Assembly (NCBI GenBank): GCA_903825245.1 | Contig: CAIJZX010000038.1 | Location: 1-35,150, forward strand | Length of the DNA: 35,150 bases | Direction of reading: 5' to 3' | DNA from: Candidatus Kerfeldbacteria bacterium | GTDB taxonomy: Bacteria > Patescibacteriota > Patescibacteriia > SBBC01 > CAIJZX01 | Shown: positions 16,126 through 23,858 of the stretch, piece by piece | Position numbering within the stretch: position 1 is the first letter of the stretch | How the letters are laid out: every line of letters starts with the position of its first letter | The notes under the pieces: model-generated | Told to the model about the DNA's origin: nothing | Database searches by the model: none | What the model saw: the letters and a program-made list of their open reading frames with translations, nothing else | Program-made: the position numbers and the translations under genes

Positions 16126-16269
16126 ATGGCAAACGCGCCACAGACCTCGATTAGCCCGGGAACCATCTGGGCAATTATCATCACGGTCATCAGTCTGGCA
16201 GTTGCTCTGTATGGTTGTTTTCATGGTATTGCCCCTGATTTAGGAGGGCCTCCCCCGGTCAATCCCTAA
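16126..16269 (+). CDS. Small membrane protein (47 aa)
   Basis: ATG at 16126 preceded by AAGGAGGGTGAG, the strongest ribosome site in the window. After a polar MANAPQTSISPG comes one hydrophobic segment TIWAIIITVISLAVALYG (about 13-30) and a short proline-rich tail (DLGGPPPVNP). Probably a single-pass membrane protein; function unknown. Monocistronic and closed by the terminator at 16302. Confidence 0.65.
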   Translation: MANAPQTSISPGTIWAIIITVISLAVALYGCFHGIAPDLGGPPPVNP

Positions 16270-16301
16270 CATGTCACGTCGCTCTGTTGCCATCGTTGTT
16301 T

Positions 16302-16326
16302 ACCGACTCATTACCGAGCCGGTTTT
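16302..16326 (+). terminator. Intrinsic terminator
   Basis: ACCGACTC (16302-16309) pairs with GAGCCGGT (16316-16323) with one internal mismatch, followed by TTTT and an AT-rich stretch. Confidence 0.7.
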
Positions 16327-16330
16327 ATTA

Positions 16331-16359
16331 TTTTCATGCGGTTTTCATTGTGCTATACT
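16331..16359 (+). promoter_or_regulatory. Promoter of the 825-aa protein, with a terminator-like leader
   Basis: TTTTCA (16331-16336), 17-bp spacer ending TGC, TATACT (16354-16359). The ~60-nt leader ends in GAAGC/GCTTC (16406-16421) plus seven T (16422-16428), two bases before the ATG. Confidence 0.6.
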
Positions 16360-16430
16360 TTTGAGGCAACAAACGCCAATGCACAACCATATTAACTTAC
16401 TGTCCGAAGCCTGCTAGCTTCTTTTTTTCT

Positions 16431-18908
16431 ATGGATTTCCGCAATCAACTCCCGCCGTCAGTCGTTACCCCCGAACCAACACTTTCGACGCCACCGCCAT
16501 TAACGCCGCGGACGACTCCGTTTTCTGCTGCACCAGTATCATTTCCAGTAGCACCAGTGGTGGCACCAAGTGTTTCCCCGACACCAAAAAAGACCCGTTC
16601 GTTAAAGTGGTTGTGGTGGTCACTCGGTGGCTTGGTATTTGTTGGGATTCTTGGTGGTGGATATTTTGCCTATAGCCGCGGGTATATTTCGATTCCCTAC
16701 CTGACGCCAAAACCGGATCAGCTTTTCAATAAAATGGTTGATAGTATTAGCACGATCAATAGCGCCCAATATACCGTCCGAGCGCAACTCGAAGCGCAAC
16801 CGCGGGGTAATGGTAAGCCGATGTTTGATACGAATACGTTAAACACAAACTCTTCGGACAGTAGTTTGTTGAGTACGTTCGATCCAAAGACGCTGCTGAA
16901 CGAAATTCCTGGTGATATGAAAATTGAAGGCGGCATGACGCTGTATATTGAAACGGACAAGCTTGTGCAAGATGCGAACGGCATGTTTAAACTGGACGGG
17001 ACGTACGCCGGCGGCGATTCGACCGTAGCGGTTGATGTTGAATTGCGGAAAGTCGGTCAGAATCTCTACGGCATTATTCGTAAGTTTCCCAGTCTCTTTA
17101 CCTATGATTTTCCGGCGGTCAAAAATAAGTGGGTTGTGGCCACGCCGACCGATAGTGTTTCAGATATTTCAACCTCGACATTCGAAAATCAAGACTTACG
17201 AAAGAGTGTTGATAGTCTCAAATTAGCGACGAAGACAGCGCTTGATCAGAAGTTATTTACGGTCAAACAAAAGTTGGCCGCGGAAACAATTTCCGGCGTG
17301 CGGTCGGAACACTATGTATTAACCGTTAATCCGGACAAACTTCTGGCAGTCTATACGGCACTTCGTGATACGGAAAAAGCCAAGGGGCAGGATGTGACGG
17401 CACTCGAATCGGGGATTGCCGAATTGAAAAAACCGGAAACGATGAAGCTCCTGCAGGCAGTCGCCGATAATTCAAAAATTGAAATTTGGATTGATCGTGC
17501 GAATGGCATGTTGCGACAAATTCGCTGGGGTTTAACCATCGTCCCGGATAATTCTATTGAACGCCTGAAAGGGAAACAGTTGTATACCAGTCTGACGTTG
17601 ACCTTGGATAAAGTGAATACGAAAGTAAATATTTCCAAGCCACTCTCAACGATTGATTTTGACGAAGCGACGCGGTTAGTCACGGGAATTACAAAAGAAC
17701 AACAACGGTTCAATAAACAAACAGACCAGATTTCTAAACTGCGATCGGCTTTAACGTTATACAAATCAAAAAATAACAGCTATCCGAAATCGTTGGATGA
17801 GTTGAACACGTCGTTGAAGAGTATCTATACGAAGTGCCTGAAGGATAATCCGGTAAATGGAAATACAAATTCAACAAAGAGCACGACCACGATTGTCAAT
17901 ACATCTGTTGGTGGCGCCACAACAATGAGTATTGATGTTGTTCCGCCTACTTCGGGTCCAACTTCTTTCAGTATCGAATCGGTCGGTTCAGAGATTGGCC
18001 TCGGTGGGTATAATTCGAGTCTCTACAAGTGTACCGACGAACAACAATACCGAAACGGCGTTGTCATCACTGATACCTACACCAGCAAACCATACGTGTA
18101 TTCGCTAGACGGTGGTGACTATAAACTGGTGTACCAATTGACCCTGGCTGATGCAAAAGATTCGTACGATAAAGAGTCATATGCTGATGGAAAAAACACT
18201 GCCACCAGTAAAGATGTTTCAATTGAAAAAACGACCACGTATGAAGCTCAGATGACAAACCTTAATACCAATGCAAAAATAATTAGTAACAATCCCGTTG
18301 TTAATACAAACGTGTCAGTTACAAACACGTCATCAACAAATTATTGGACACAGATGTATCCGTGTTTGTTAGCTACGCCATCAGCGACAAAGGACAGTGA
18401 TGGTGACGGGCTTAACGATTATGACGAAGTGTATGTGTATTTCACGAACCCGTGTAAAGCGGATACCGATGGTGACGGCTACTCAGACAAAACGGAAATT
18501 GATTCGGGGTATAATCCAAACGGTGCGGGGAAAAGTACTGTAACCACATCACCCGCACAAACGAGCACAACGTTCTCGTCAACAAATACCAACGCGCCGA
18601 CGAATACATCGGTGACCAATGTCACCGGATCAGCACCGACAATTCTTGCACACAGCGTATCGCAATCAATCGGTCAGGCGGTTGTTACGTGGAGTACCGA
18701 TATTGCTGCGGATGGGATTGTGAATTATGGATTAACGACCGCCTACGGGGCATATAGTAATAACACCGAATTTACAACAAACCATAGCATCACCTTTGGC
18801 GTTACTTCGGGACAAACCTACCACTATGCTATTCGCACCTGCATACAGAATATTTCAGTAGCCAACAGTTGCACGAGTTCACCGGACTACACGCTTGTAG
18901 CGCAATAG
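16431..18908 (+). CDS. Membrane-anchored multidomain extracellular protein (825 aa)
   Basis: Residues 8-52 are proline-rich and cytoplasmic; one membrane segment at about 58-81 (LWWSLGGLVFVGILGGGYFA) puts the rest outside. Residues about 95-425 form a lipoprotein-carrier-like beta domain (VDSISTINSAQYTVRAQ, later LTLTLDKVNTKVNIS). About 430-465 resembles the end of type II pseudopilins (LRSALTLYKSKNNSYP). About 655-705 has two calcium-binding thrombospondin-3-like loops (DSDGDGLNDYDE, DTDGDGYSD), and 737-822 is an FN3-like module (VVTWSTDIAADGIVNYG) like those of the giant proteins. Domain names are from motif reading only. Probably a surface or secretion-related structural protein. Confidence 0.8.
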   Translation: MDFRNQLPPSVVTPEPTLSTPPPLTPRTTPFSAAPVSFPVAPVVAPSVSPTPKKTRSLKWLWWSLGGLVFVGILGGGYFAYSRGYISIPYLTPKPDQLFNKMVDSISTINSAQYTVRAQLEAQPRGNGKPMFDTNTLNTNSSDSSLLSTFDPKTLLNEIPGDMKIEGGMTLYIETDKLVQDANGMFKLDGTYAGGDSTVAVDVELRKVGQNLYGIIRKFPSLFTYDFPAVKNKWVVATPTDSVSDISTSTFENQDLRKSVDSLKLATKTALDQKLFTVKQKLAAETISGVRSEHYVLTVNPDKLLAVYTALRDTEKAKGQDVTALESGIAELKKPETMKLLQAVADNSKIEIWIDRANGMLRQIRWGLTIVPDNSIERLKGKQLYTSLTLTLDKVNTKVNISKPLSTIDFDEATRLVTGITKEQQRFNKQTDQISKLRSALTLYKSKNNSYPKSLDELNTSLKSIYTKCLKDNPVNGNTNSTKSTTTIVNTSVGGATTMSIDVVPPTSGPTSFSIESVGSEIGLGGYNSSLYKCTDEQQYRNGVVITDTYTSKPYVYSLDGGDYKLVYQLTLADAKDSYDKESYADGKNTATSKDVSIEKTTTYEAQMTNLNTNAKIISNNPVVNTNVSVTNTSSTNYWTQMYPCLLATPSATKDSDGDGLNDYDEVYVYFTNPCKADTDGDGYSDKTEIDSGYNPNGAGKSTVTTSPAQTSTTFSSTNTNAPTNTSVTNVTGSAPTILAHSVSQSIGQAVVTWSTDIAADGIVNYGLTTAYGAYSNNTEFTTNHSITFGVTSGQTYHYAIRTCIQNISVANSCTSSPDYTLVAQ

Positions 18909-18927
18909 CTCAAAGCCATTGCATCGG

Positions 18928-18956
18928 TTGACATATGAACAGTTTTTTTGTATACT
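18928..18956 (+). promoter_or_regulatory. Promoter of infB
   Basis: Consensus-like TTGACA (18928-18933), 17-bp spacer, TATACT (18951-18956). The ATG is 12 nt further, so the 5' leader would be only about 5-6 nt. Confidence 0.85.
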
Positions 18957-18968
18957 CGCTGAGCTTTT

Positions 18969-20768
18969 ATGACTGATTCTGCTATAAAAATTCCATCAAC
19001 CATCGTGGTTCGCGATTTCGCGGCCAAACTTGGTTTACCGGTTACGGCGGTCTCGGCCGAATTGATGAAAAACGGTGTGATGGCGGCCATCAATCAAGAA
19101 ATTGATTTTGATACAGCATCAATTATTGCTTCGGATCTTGGTAAGGTTGTTGAACTGGATATTGTTGATGTGGCCGCCCCAGACCATGTAGGGACGTCGA
19201 TTGAGGAATATCTGGTGGAAGATGACGACGCAGAGCTCGTCGTTCGGCCGCCGGTGGTGGTTGTGGCTGGTCACGTTGACCACGGTAAAACATCACTACT
19301 TGATGCTATTCGAACAACAACGGTGACGGCCGGTGAGGCGGGTGGCATCACGCAGAAAATCGGCGCCTACCAAATCATGAAGAACAACCGTTTGGTGACC
19401 TTCATCGATACTCCTGGTCACGAGGCATTTAAGCAAATGCGGACTCGCGGAGCGAAAGTTGCAGATGTTGCTATTTTGGTAATAGCAGCCGATGATGGTG
19501 TGAAGCCGCAAACCGACGAAGCACTTCGAATTATCCAAGAAGCGAAATTGCCGTTTTTGGTGGCTATTACGAAATCAGATAAACCTGAGGCCAATCCAGA
19601 AAAGGTAAAGAAAGAATTAGCCGAACGCAGCATTCTCCTTGAAGGTTGGGGCGGACAAGTGCCAGTGGTTGAGGTCTCGGCGAAGACGAAAGTGGGCGTT
19701 GATGAACTGCTCGAAGCAATTTTACTGTTGGCCGACGTGGAAGCGGAAAAATTGAAAGTCAACCCGAAGCGCGATGCAATCGGTACGGTTATTGAATCGC
19801 ATGTCGATCCGAAACAAGGTCCAGTCGCATCAGTGCTTATCCAAACCGGAACGCTTCATGTCGGCGACGATATTGCCGTCGGTCAAGTGTGGGGGAAGGC
19901 ACGATCATTGAAAAATGACCGCGGTGAAAACATAAAAGAAGCTGGCCCGTCATTGCCGGTACAAATCCTGGGATTGAAGGCCGCGCCGCAAGTCGGCGAT
20001 ATTGTCCGTGTCTCGAGCGTTGATGCCAAAGAACTCAAGAAGAAGACGAAATCGCACCAACTCGGACACCACTTAAAAACGGTTGTCACGGCGACATTGG
20101 ATTCGATGAAAGATCAGGACGAAGAGCAAAAGAAAAGGGTAAAGAAGTTATTCATCATTTTAAAATCCGATACGCTAGGATCGTCTGAAGCGATTATCGA
20201 GTCATTGAAAAAATTAGAACATCCGGAAGTGGCAGTAGAAATTGTGCAACGGGGCTTAGGCATTATTTCCGAAGCCGACGTTCTTCGTGCTGAGGGCGGC
20301 CATGCAGTGATCTACGGTTTCTCAGTTCCGGTTTCGCCGAAGGCCGATCAACTCGCCCGCAGTAAGAATATCCCGATTATCATCAAGACGTACAAAGTTA
20401 TTTACGATTTGATTAATGATGTGACGGCGAGTCTCGAAGCGATGCTGCCGCCGCGCATTGAACGACGCGACGTCGGTAAGCTCAATGTCTTGGCCGTGTT
20501 CCGGAATGAGAATACATTCCAAGTTGTTGGCGGAAAAGTGGTGGACGGTGAAATTCTCTTCGGCGCGCACGTCGAAGTGATGCGCAAGAACGTTATCGTC
20601 GCAGCCGGAACTATTACGCAATTACAGCAGAACAAAGTTAACACGAAAGCGGTGAGCGCCGGAAACGAGTGCGGCATGAAAGTGGAAGGACAATCAGTCA
20701 TCGCTGTCGGCGATGCACTGGTCGCCTTTATGACGGAAGAAAGGAAACGAACATTAGCAGATCGGTAA
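18969..20768 (+). CDS. infB: Translation initiation factor IF-2
   Basis: 599 aa, shorter than E. coli IF-2 because the long N-terminal extension is missing; a short N-terminal IF2_N-like part (1-90) remains. GTPase motifs: G1 GHVDHGKT (101-108), G3 DTPGHEAF (147-154), G4 TKSD (201-204, Thr replacing the usual Asn), G5 near SAKTKVG. Domains II-IV follow, with VEIVQRGLGIISEADV and a C-terminal fMet-tRNA-binding domain ending with NECGMKVEG. It binds initiator tRNA and drives subunit joining. Near-leaderless promoter; rbfA starts 3 nt after the stop, so the two are cotranscribed. Confidence 0.96.
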   Translation: MTDSAIKIPSTIVVRDFAAKLGLPVTAVSAELMKNGVMAAINQEIDFDTASIIASDLGKVVELDIVDVAAPDHVGTSIEEYLVEDDDAELVVRPPVVVVAGHVDHGKTSLLDAIRTTTVTAGEAGGITQKIGAYQIMKNNRLVTFIDTPGHEAFKQMRTRGAKVADVAILVIAADDGVKPQTDEALRIIQEAKLPFLVAITKSDKPEANPEKVKKELAERSILLEGWGGQVPVVEVSAKTKVGVDELLEAILLLADVEAEKLKVNPKRDAIGTVIESHVDPKQGPVASVLIQTGTLHVGDDIAVGQVWGKARSLKNDRGENIKEAGPSLPVQILGLKAAPQVGDIVRVSSVDAKELKKKTKSHQLGHHLKTVVTATLDSMKDQDEEQKKRVKKLFIILKSDTLGSSEAIIESLKKLEHPEVAVEIVQRGLGIISEADVLRAEGGHAVIYGFSVPVSPKADQLARSKNIPIIIKTYKVIYDLINDVTASLEAMLPPRIERRDVGKLNVLAVFRNENTFQVVGGKVVDGEILFGAHVEVMRKNVIVAAGTITQLQQNKVNTKAVSAGNECGMKVEGQSVIAVGDALVAFMTEERKRTLADR

Positions 20769-20771
20769 TTT

Positions 20772-21212
20772 ATGAGCCAACGCATCGAACAATTGAATTC
20801 CCTCGTCCAACAAGAAGTCGCGAATATTTTGAATCGCGAAATGGAATGGCCGGCCGGAACTTTCGTGACGGTCGTGCGAACCGATGTCGCCGATGACGCG
20901 GAAAGCGCGAAAGTGTGGCTGTCGGTCTTGCCGGCGCTTCACCAAGACGATGTTATTAAGCGCGTGACCGCGCACATCGCCGATATTCAGGGCGTGTTGA
21001 ACAAGCGCTTAGTGATGAAGTTTGTCCCGAAACTGACATTTCTGATTGATGAATCCGGCGAACGAGCGGCCTTGATTTCTAAAGTTCTCGACGTCGTGTC
21101 GGCTGACAATGGTTTAGGACTTGGGCTGGACGCCGAAAAAGTTGAAGCCGAACGCCTTGAACGCGAGTTAAAAAAACAAGCCCCAGCCGAAGATCCGGTA
21201 TCGATCCAGTAG
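20772..21212 (+). CDS. rbfA: Ribosome-binding factor A
   Basis: 146 aa. KH-like fold with the RbfA features SQRIEQLNSLVQQEVANIL at the start, VRTDVADDAESAKVWLSV in the middle and RLVMKFVPKLTFLIDES near the end of the core. It helps 30S maturation near the 5' end of 16S rRNA. The C-terminal 35 residues (AEKVEAERLERELKKQ) are a charged helical tail not needed for the fold. Only 3 nt after infB, the usual infB-rbfA order, and followed by the DHH gene as in many bacteria, though here that gene has its own promoter. Confidence 0.93.
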   Translation: MSQRIEQLNSLVQQEVANILNREMEWPAGTFVTVVRTDVADDAESAKVWLSVLPALHQDDVIKRVTAHIADIQGVLNKRLVMKFVPKLTFLIDESGERAALISKVLDVVSADNGLGLGLDAEKVEAERLERELKKQAPAEDPVSIQ

Positions 21213-21222
21213 CCAATGCTGG

Positions 21223-21242
21223 CCTGCCTGCCGGTAGGCAGG
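21223..21242. repeat. Palindrome CCTGCCTGCC / GGTAGGCAGG
   Basis: Twenty-base near-perfect palindrome (one G-T) 10 nt after the rbfA stop and 1 nt before the -35 box of the nrnA promoter. No T-run follows. Repeats of this style are common in Patescibacteria genomes; here it may isolate the two transcripts. Confidence 0.7.
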
Positions 21243-21243
21243 G

Positions 21244-21272
21244 TTGACGTAAACCAACCAATGCGCTAGAGT
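21244..21272 (+). promoter_or_regulatory. Promoter of the nrnA leader
   Basis: TTGACG (21244-21249), 17-bp spacer, TAGAGT (21267-21272). Expected start near 21279, 4 nt before the first ATG of the leader. Confidence 0.75.
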
Positions 21273-21278
21273 AGCTGG

Positions 21279-21446
21279 CTTTATGGTCCCGTTAGTCCCG
21301 TTAGAGGTTCTGTAGTCAAAGTCTTGCCGTTTGTTCGCCATTAGGCTTTGTCACTAGGAAACCTCTAACGGGATTAGAAGCTCCAAGAACGAAGGAGTGA
21401 AGATGGGTGACCGAAAGCCGCTTAGTCATAGCCGCTTCTAACGGGA
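21279..21446 (+). promoter_or_regulatory. Structured leader with two mini-ORFs before nrnA
   Basis: The leader holds a tandem GTCCCGTTA repeat (21286-21303). An 18-bp stem with two G-T pairs forms between 21292-21309 and 21360-21377. A second stem TTAGAAGC/GCTTCTAA (21374-21381 with 21434-21441) overlaps the first. A further CTAACGGGA (21438-21446) reaches the A of the nrnA ATG and can pair with the first 5' repeat. Mini-ORF 1, 21283-21315, encodes MVPLVPLEVL and is near-leaderless. Mini-ORF 2, 21403-21441, encodes MGDRKPLSHSRF behind GAAGGAG and stops 4 nt before the nrnA ATG. This is the layout of an attenuator or translational-coupling switch; no known class recognised. Confidence 0.65.
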
Positions 21447-22435
21447 TGGTATCTGACGCCCAATTCGCTACAACCCTTGACCGATTGCTGAAACACAGCA
21501 AACGCGTGTTGCTGACCATGACGACGAGCCCTGACGGCGATAGTATCGGGTCGTTGCTCGCCATGCAGCACATCGTCCAGCACTACAAAAAAGAAGTGTT
21601 TCTCTTTTCCCCGGACGCGATTCCGCCGATGTTCGATTTTCTCATCCAAGGCCATCCGGTTATGCGGGAGATGGAAGCGTCGGTTCACGATTACGATGTC
21701 ATTATTATTTTCGATACCGGCGATATCAAGCGCTCGCCGTTGGTTGATGAATTGATCAAGCGCGATCCGCAAAAAACAATCGTGGTGAATATCGATCATC
21801 ACCCGACAACCATCGAGTATCAGGGACAAACGGCGGTTGATCACAATCACGTTGATGTGAACGCCAGTTCGACGACACAAATGATTCACCGAATAGCACA
21901 ACACTTACGCATTCCCTACAACCGCCACATGGCTACGAGCTTATTGACCGGATTGTTAACCGACACCGGACATTTTTCGAATCTTGGTACAACGCAAGAA
22001 GCGATGGAAATCGCCGCTGAGCTCATCGCGAAAGGCGCCGATCATCGGACGATTACCAACGCGACGATGCGCAATAAATCCATCGGAACGTTACAACTGT
22101 GGGGACGTGCGCTGTCGCGGCTGACGATCAACCGTTCGAGCGGCATCGTCTCGACAGTGGTAACGTTGCAAGACCTTGAAGAGTGCGGCGTTGATAGCGA
22201 AGCTACAACGGGAATTTCAAACTTCTTGAATTCTCTGTCCGAAGGAAAAATCGCGCTGGTGTTACAGGAAGAACCAGGCGGCGTTGTGAAGGGGAGTTTC
22301 CGAACTACCTCTAACATAAATGTCGCCACCATCGCCAAACAATTCGGCGGCGGCGGTCATGCCAAGGCGGCGGGGTTTAAGGTGAAGGGAAAACTGGTGA
22401 AGACGAGTCGGGGATGGAAGGTGGAGACGTTGTAA
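21446..22435 (+). CDS. nrnA: DHH/DHHA1 phosphoesterase, NrnA-like (nanoRNase / pAp phosphatase)
   Basis: 329 aa from ATG 21446; GTG 21407 is in frame but overlaps mini-ORF 2, and the family N-terminus fits the ATG. DHH metal motifs: SPDGDSIGS (28-36), FDTGD (89-93), IDHHPTT (116-122), and LLTGLLTDTGHF. DHHA1 domain with FGGGGHAKAAG near the end. NrnA-type enzymes degrade 2-5-nt RNA and dephosphorylate pAp in the cytoplasm. Position after infB-rbfA matches many genomes. The ATG has no Shine-Dalgarno of its own and lies 4 nt after a mini-ORF stop, so translation is probably coupled. Confidence 0.88.
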   Translation: MVSDAQFATTLDRLLKHSKRVLLTMTTSPDGDSIGSLLAMQHIVQHYKKEVFLFSPDAIPPMFDFLIQGHPVMREMEASVHDYDVIIIFDTGDIKRSPLVDELIKRDPQKTIVVNIDHHPTTIEYQGQTAVDHNHVDVNASSTTQMIHRIAQHLRIPYNRHMATSLLTGLLTDTGHFSNLGTTQEAMEIAAELIAKGADHRTITNATMRNKSIGTLQLWGRALSRLTINRSSGIVSTVVTLQDLEECGVDSEATTGISNFLNSLSEGKIALVLQEEPGGVVKGSFRTTSNINVATIAKQFGGGGHAKAAGFKVKGKLVKTSRGWKVETL

Positions 22436-22436
22436 C

Positions 22437-22530
22437 CACCCCACTCGCTTCGCTCGTCGCCCCTCCTACCGGTAGGAGGGGCGGATTCGTGATAACGAAT
22501 CGGGGTGGTGCGAGCGAAGCGAGTGGGGTG
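22437..22530. repeat. 94-bp nested inverted repeat between convergent genes
   Basis: Outer arms are 20 bp and perfect: 22437-22456 (CACCCCACTCGCTTCGCTCG) and its complement 22511-22530. Inside lie a perfect 22-bp palindrome (22460-22481, half-site CCCCTCCTACC) and a 6-bp hairpin ATTCGT/ACGAAT (22485-22500). It fills the gap from the nrnA stop to the DUF559 stop. It has the look of a REP/MITE-like element. Confidence 0.85.
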
Positions 22531-22533
22531 ATT

Positions 22534-22896
22534 TCAAGAAAGCGGAGATTTTGCCGCCTCCAGAATTTTTTCCAGCACGGCCGATAGATCATTCATCACT
22601 TCGGCATTTGTCACGCGTACAACCCGAATATCGTGGGTTTTTAGGAATGTGGTACGTTCTTCGTCGCAGCATTGTTGTATCGGTTCATAGTGCTGACCGC
22701 CATCGACCTCAACCGCAAGTCGACGCTCCGGACAGAAAAAATCAATAATGTATTTTCCAACGCCATATTGACGGCGAAATTTATAGCCGCCGAGATTACG
22801 TTTCCGCAGGGCGAACCATAACCGTTGCTCGGCTTCGGTAGCGTTATTCCGCAGATCTCGACGCCATTGTTTACGATGATTATCGTTGTACAACAT
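22534..22896 (-). CDS. DUF559 family endonuclease-like protein
   Basis: 120 aa, full length for DUF559, a small family related to Vsr-type and other restriction-endonuclease folds. Seen here: ATEAEQRLWFALRKR (about 19-33), GYKFRRQYGVGKYIIDFFCP (37-56) and the catalytic-like core with Asp52, then LAVEVDGGQHYE with Glu/Asp residues, and late strand IRVVRVTNAEV. Such proteins are presumed DNA nucleases but their role is unproven. It ends within 4 nt of the 94-bp inverted repeat and starts 44 nt after the 92-aa orphan, with no clear promoter of its own. Confidence 0.88.
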   Translation of the reverse strand: MLYNDNHRKQWRRDLRNNATEAEQRLWFALRKRNLGGYKFRRQYGVGKYIIDFFCPERRLAVEVDGGQHYEPIQQCCDEERTTFLKTHDIRVVRVTNAEVMNDLSAVLEKILEAAKSPLS

Positions 22897-22940
22897 CTTT
22901 TGGTAGATTTTCGATTCCTAATGCATTACCCGCCAATATA

Positions 22941-23219
22941 TTATCCGGAATAATCACCAATTTCGAAACCGTCATATATCCATTTCTTATCTTTCTGGTA
23001 GAACCAAAGACTGAACCTTTGATCAAGCACAATTATCCAGCCCGGTTCTTTCGGCGTACCAATCGGACAGAATTCTATTGTTTCAACGGCAGAAAAGATT
23101 TCATCGGCCTTGTCGAAAATGTCTGGTGAAAGCCCCTCGAGTCGTGAAGCTAATCGGAATGCTTCATTGGGCTGATGGCTGAGTAGATTTCTAAACCAAC
23201 GTGTTTCTAGGATATGCAT
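22941..23219 (-). CDS. Orphan protein (92 aa)
   Basis: Starts MHILETRWFRNLLSHQ and ends KKWIYDGFEIGDYSG. It contains an Asp/Glu-rich helical middle (SPDIFDKADEIFSAVET) and a beta-like GWIIVLDQRFSLWFYQKD. No signal peptide or membrane segment. No family recognised; the WFYQKDKKWIYDGF pattern resembles small immunity-type folds, but this is a guess. A promoter (TTGACA, 16 bp, TATCAT, 23286-23313) gives a 66-nt leader; no clear ribosome site. DUF559 follows after 44 nt and may share the transcript. Confidence 0.6.
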   Translation of the reverse strand: MHILETRWFRNLLSHQPNEAFRLASRLEGLSPDIFDKADEIFSAVETIEFCPIGTPKEPGWIIVLDQRFSLWFYQKDKKWIYDGFEIGDYSG

Positions 23220-23285
23220 ATTCTTGGTGGTTAGATATAATAAATCTCACGCGTGCTTCGCGAGCCACCATATTTGTCAGTAATA

Positions 23286-23313
23286 ATGATATACACACAA
23301 GAAATAATGTCAA
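23286..23313 (-). promoter_or_regulatory. Promoter of the 92-aa orphan gene
   Basis: Minus strand TTGACA (23313-23308), 16-bp spacer, TATCAT (23291-23286), immediately after the terminator of the preceding gene. Confidence 0.6.
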
Positions 23314-23320
23314 GATCAAA

Positions 23321-23353
23321 AGAAAAAAGAACCGACGATGTATTGTCGGTTCT
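23321..23353 (-). terminator. Intrinsic terminator of the 94-aa gene
   Basis: Minus strand AGAACCGAC / GTCGGTTCT, a perfect 9-bp stem with an 8-nt loop, followed by a run of T and CTTTT. Confidence 0.88.
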
Positions 23354-23359
23354 AAGGTA

Positions 23360-23644
23360 CTATGGTCTCGTCTCGGCACTTGGATGAGCGGACGCCTGTT
23401 TACGCCCTGCGCGATAGGCCGCCCCCAAAATATATTTGAAGGCATCATCCCAGTCCGGTAAGAGAGAAAGCGCCTTGAAGACACGATGGGCATCTTCGGG
23501 AAGATCTAACTCAAAGCGGTCAACTAAGTGCTCACCCTCACGAAGTTCTCTCGCCATAACCTCATGGAAGTCCTGGTAAGGCGCGGAAATAATCGACGGC
23601 CTCATTGACTCACGAAACTCAGTAATGACAAGGAACGTCGTCAT
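23360..23644 (-). CDS. Orphan protein (94 aa), divergent from the TrmB-type gene
   Basis: Start chosen at ATG 23644 because AAGGAG lies 7 nt before it; the frame itself opens a little earlier. Outline: MTTFLVITEFRESMRPS, an acidic middle (ELREGEHLVDRFELDLPED) and a helical, basic tail (FKYILGAAYRAGRKQA). Soluble, no recognised domain. Transcribed from TTGACA-N17-TATCAT at 23739-23767 with an 88-nt leader and closed by a strong terminator. The promoter lies back to back with that of the TrmB-family regulator, so it is the best candidate target of that regulator (inference). Confidence 0.65.
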   Translation of the reverse strand: MTTFLVITEFRESMRPSIISAPYQDFHEVMARELREGEHLVDRFELDLPEDAHRVFKALSLLPDWDDAFKYILGAAYRAGRKQASAHPSAETRP

Positions 23645-23738
23645 TGGGCAACTCCTTAGTTTTGGGTTTATCCGCATGGTCTTCTTCTTTCAAAGTGCAT
23701 CGTCCTTCGCCACATCACAATTTTATGTTGAACCGAGT

Positions 23739-23767
23739 ATGATACTTCACGTTTAGAGAATTGTCAA
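23739..23767 (-). promoter_or_regulatory. Promoter of the 94-aa gene
   Basis: Minus strand TTGACA (23767-23762), 17-bp spacer, TATCAT (23744-23739). Confidence 0.75.
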
Positions 23768-23770
23768 TGA

Positions 23771-23858
23771 TGTGTACATACGAAAACATACTTTATTGAC
23801 ATATTCCATATATTATGCTAATATTAGAGATAATTATTGTGTACAATACTTGTACAAT
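23771..23858 (+). promoter_or_regulatory. Promoter and probable operators of the TrmB-type gene
   Basis: TTGACA (23796-23801), 17-bp spacer ending TGC, TAATAT (23819-23824). The leader carries ATTGTGTACAAT and a second TGTACAATA just before the ATG; a third GTGTACATA lies near 23772 between the two divergent -35 boxes. Repeated GTACA-type sites around both promoters look like operators. Confidence 0.65.

Noticed and set aside
23772-23858. 29-residue N-terminal extension of the TrmB-type regulator
   Set aside because: It would be translated from within the promoter; the winged helix starts right after the ATG at 23859.
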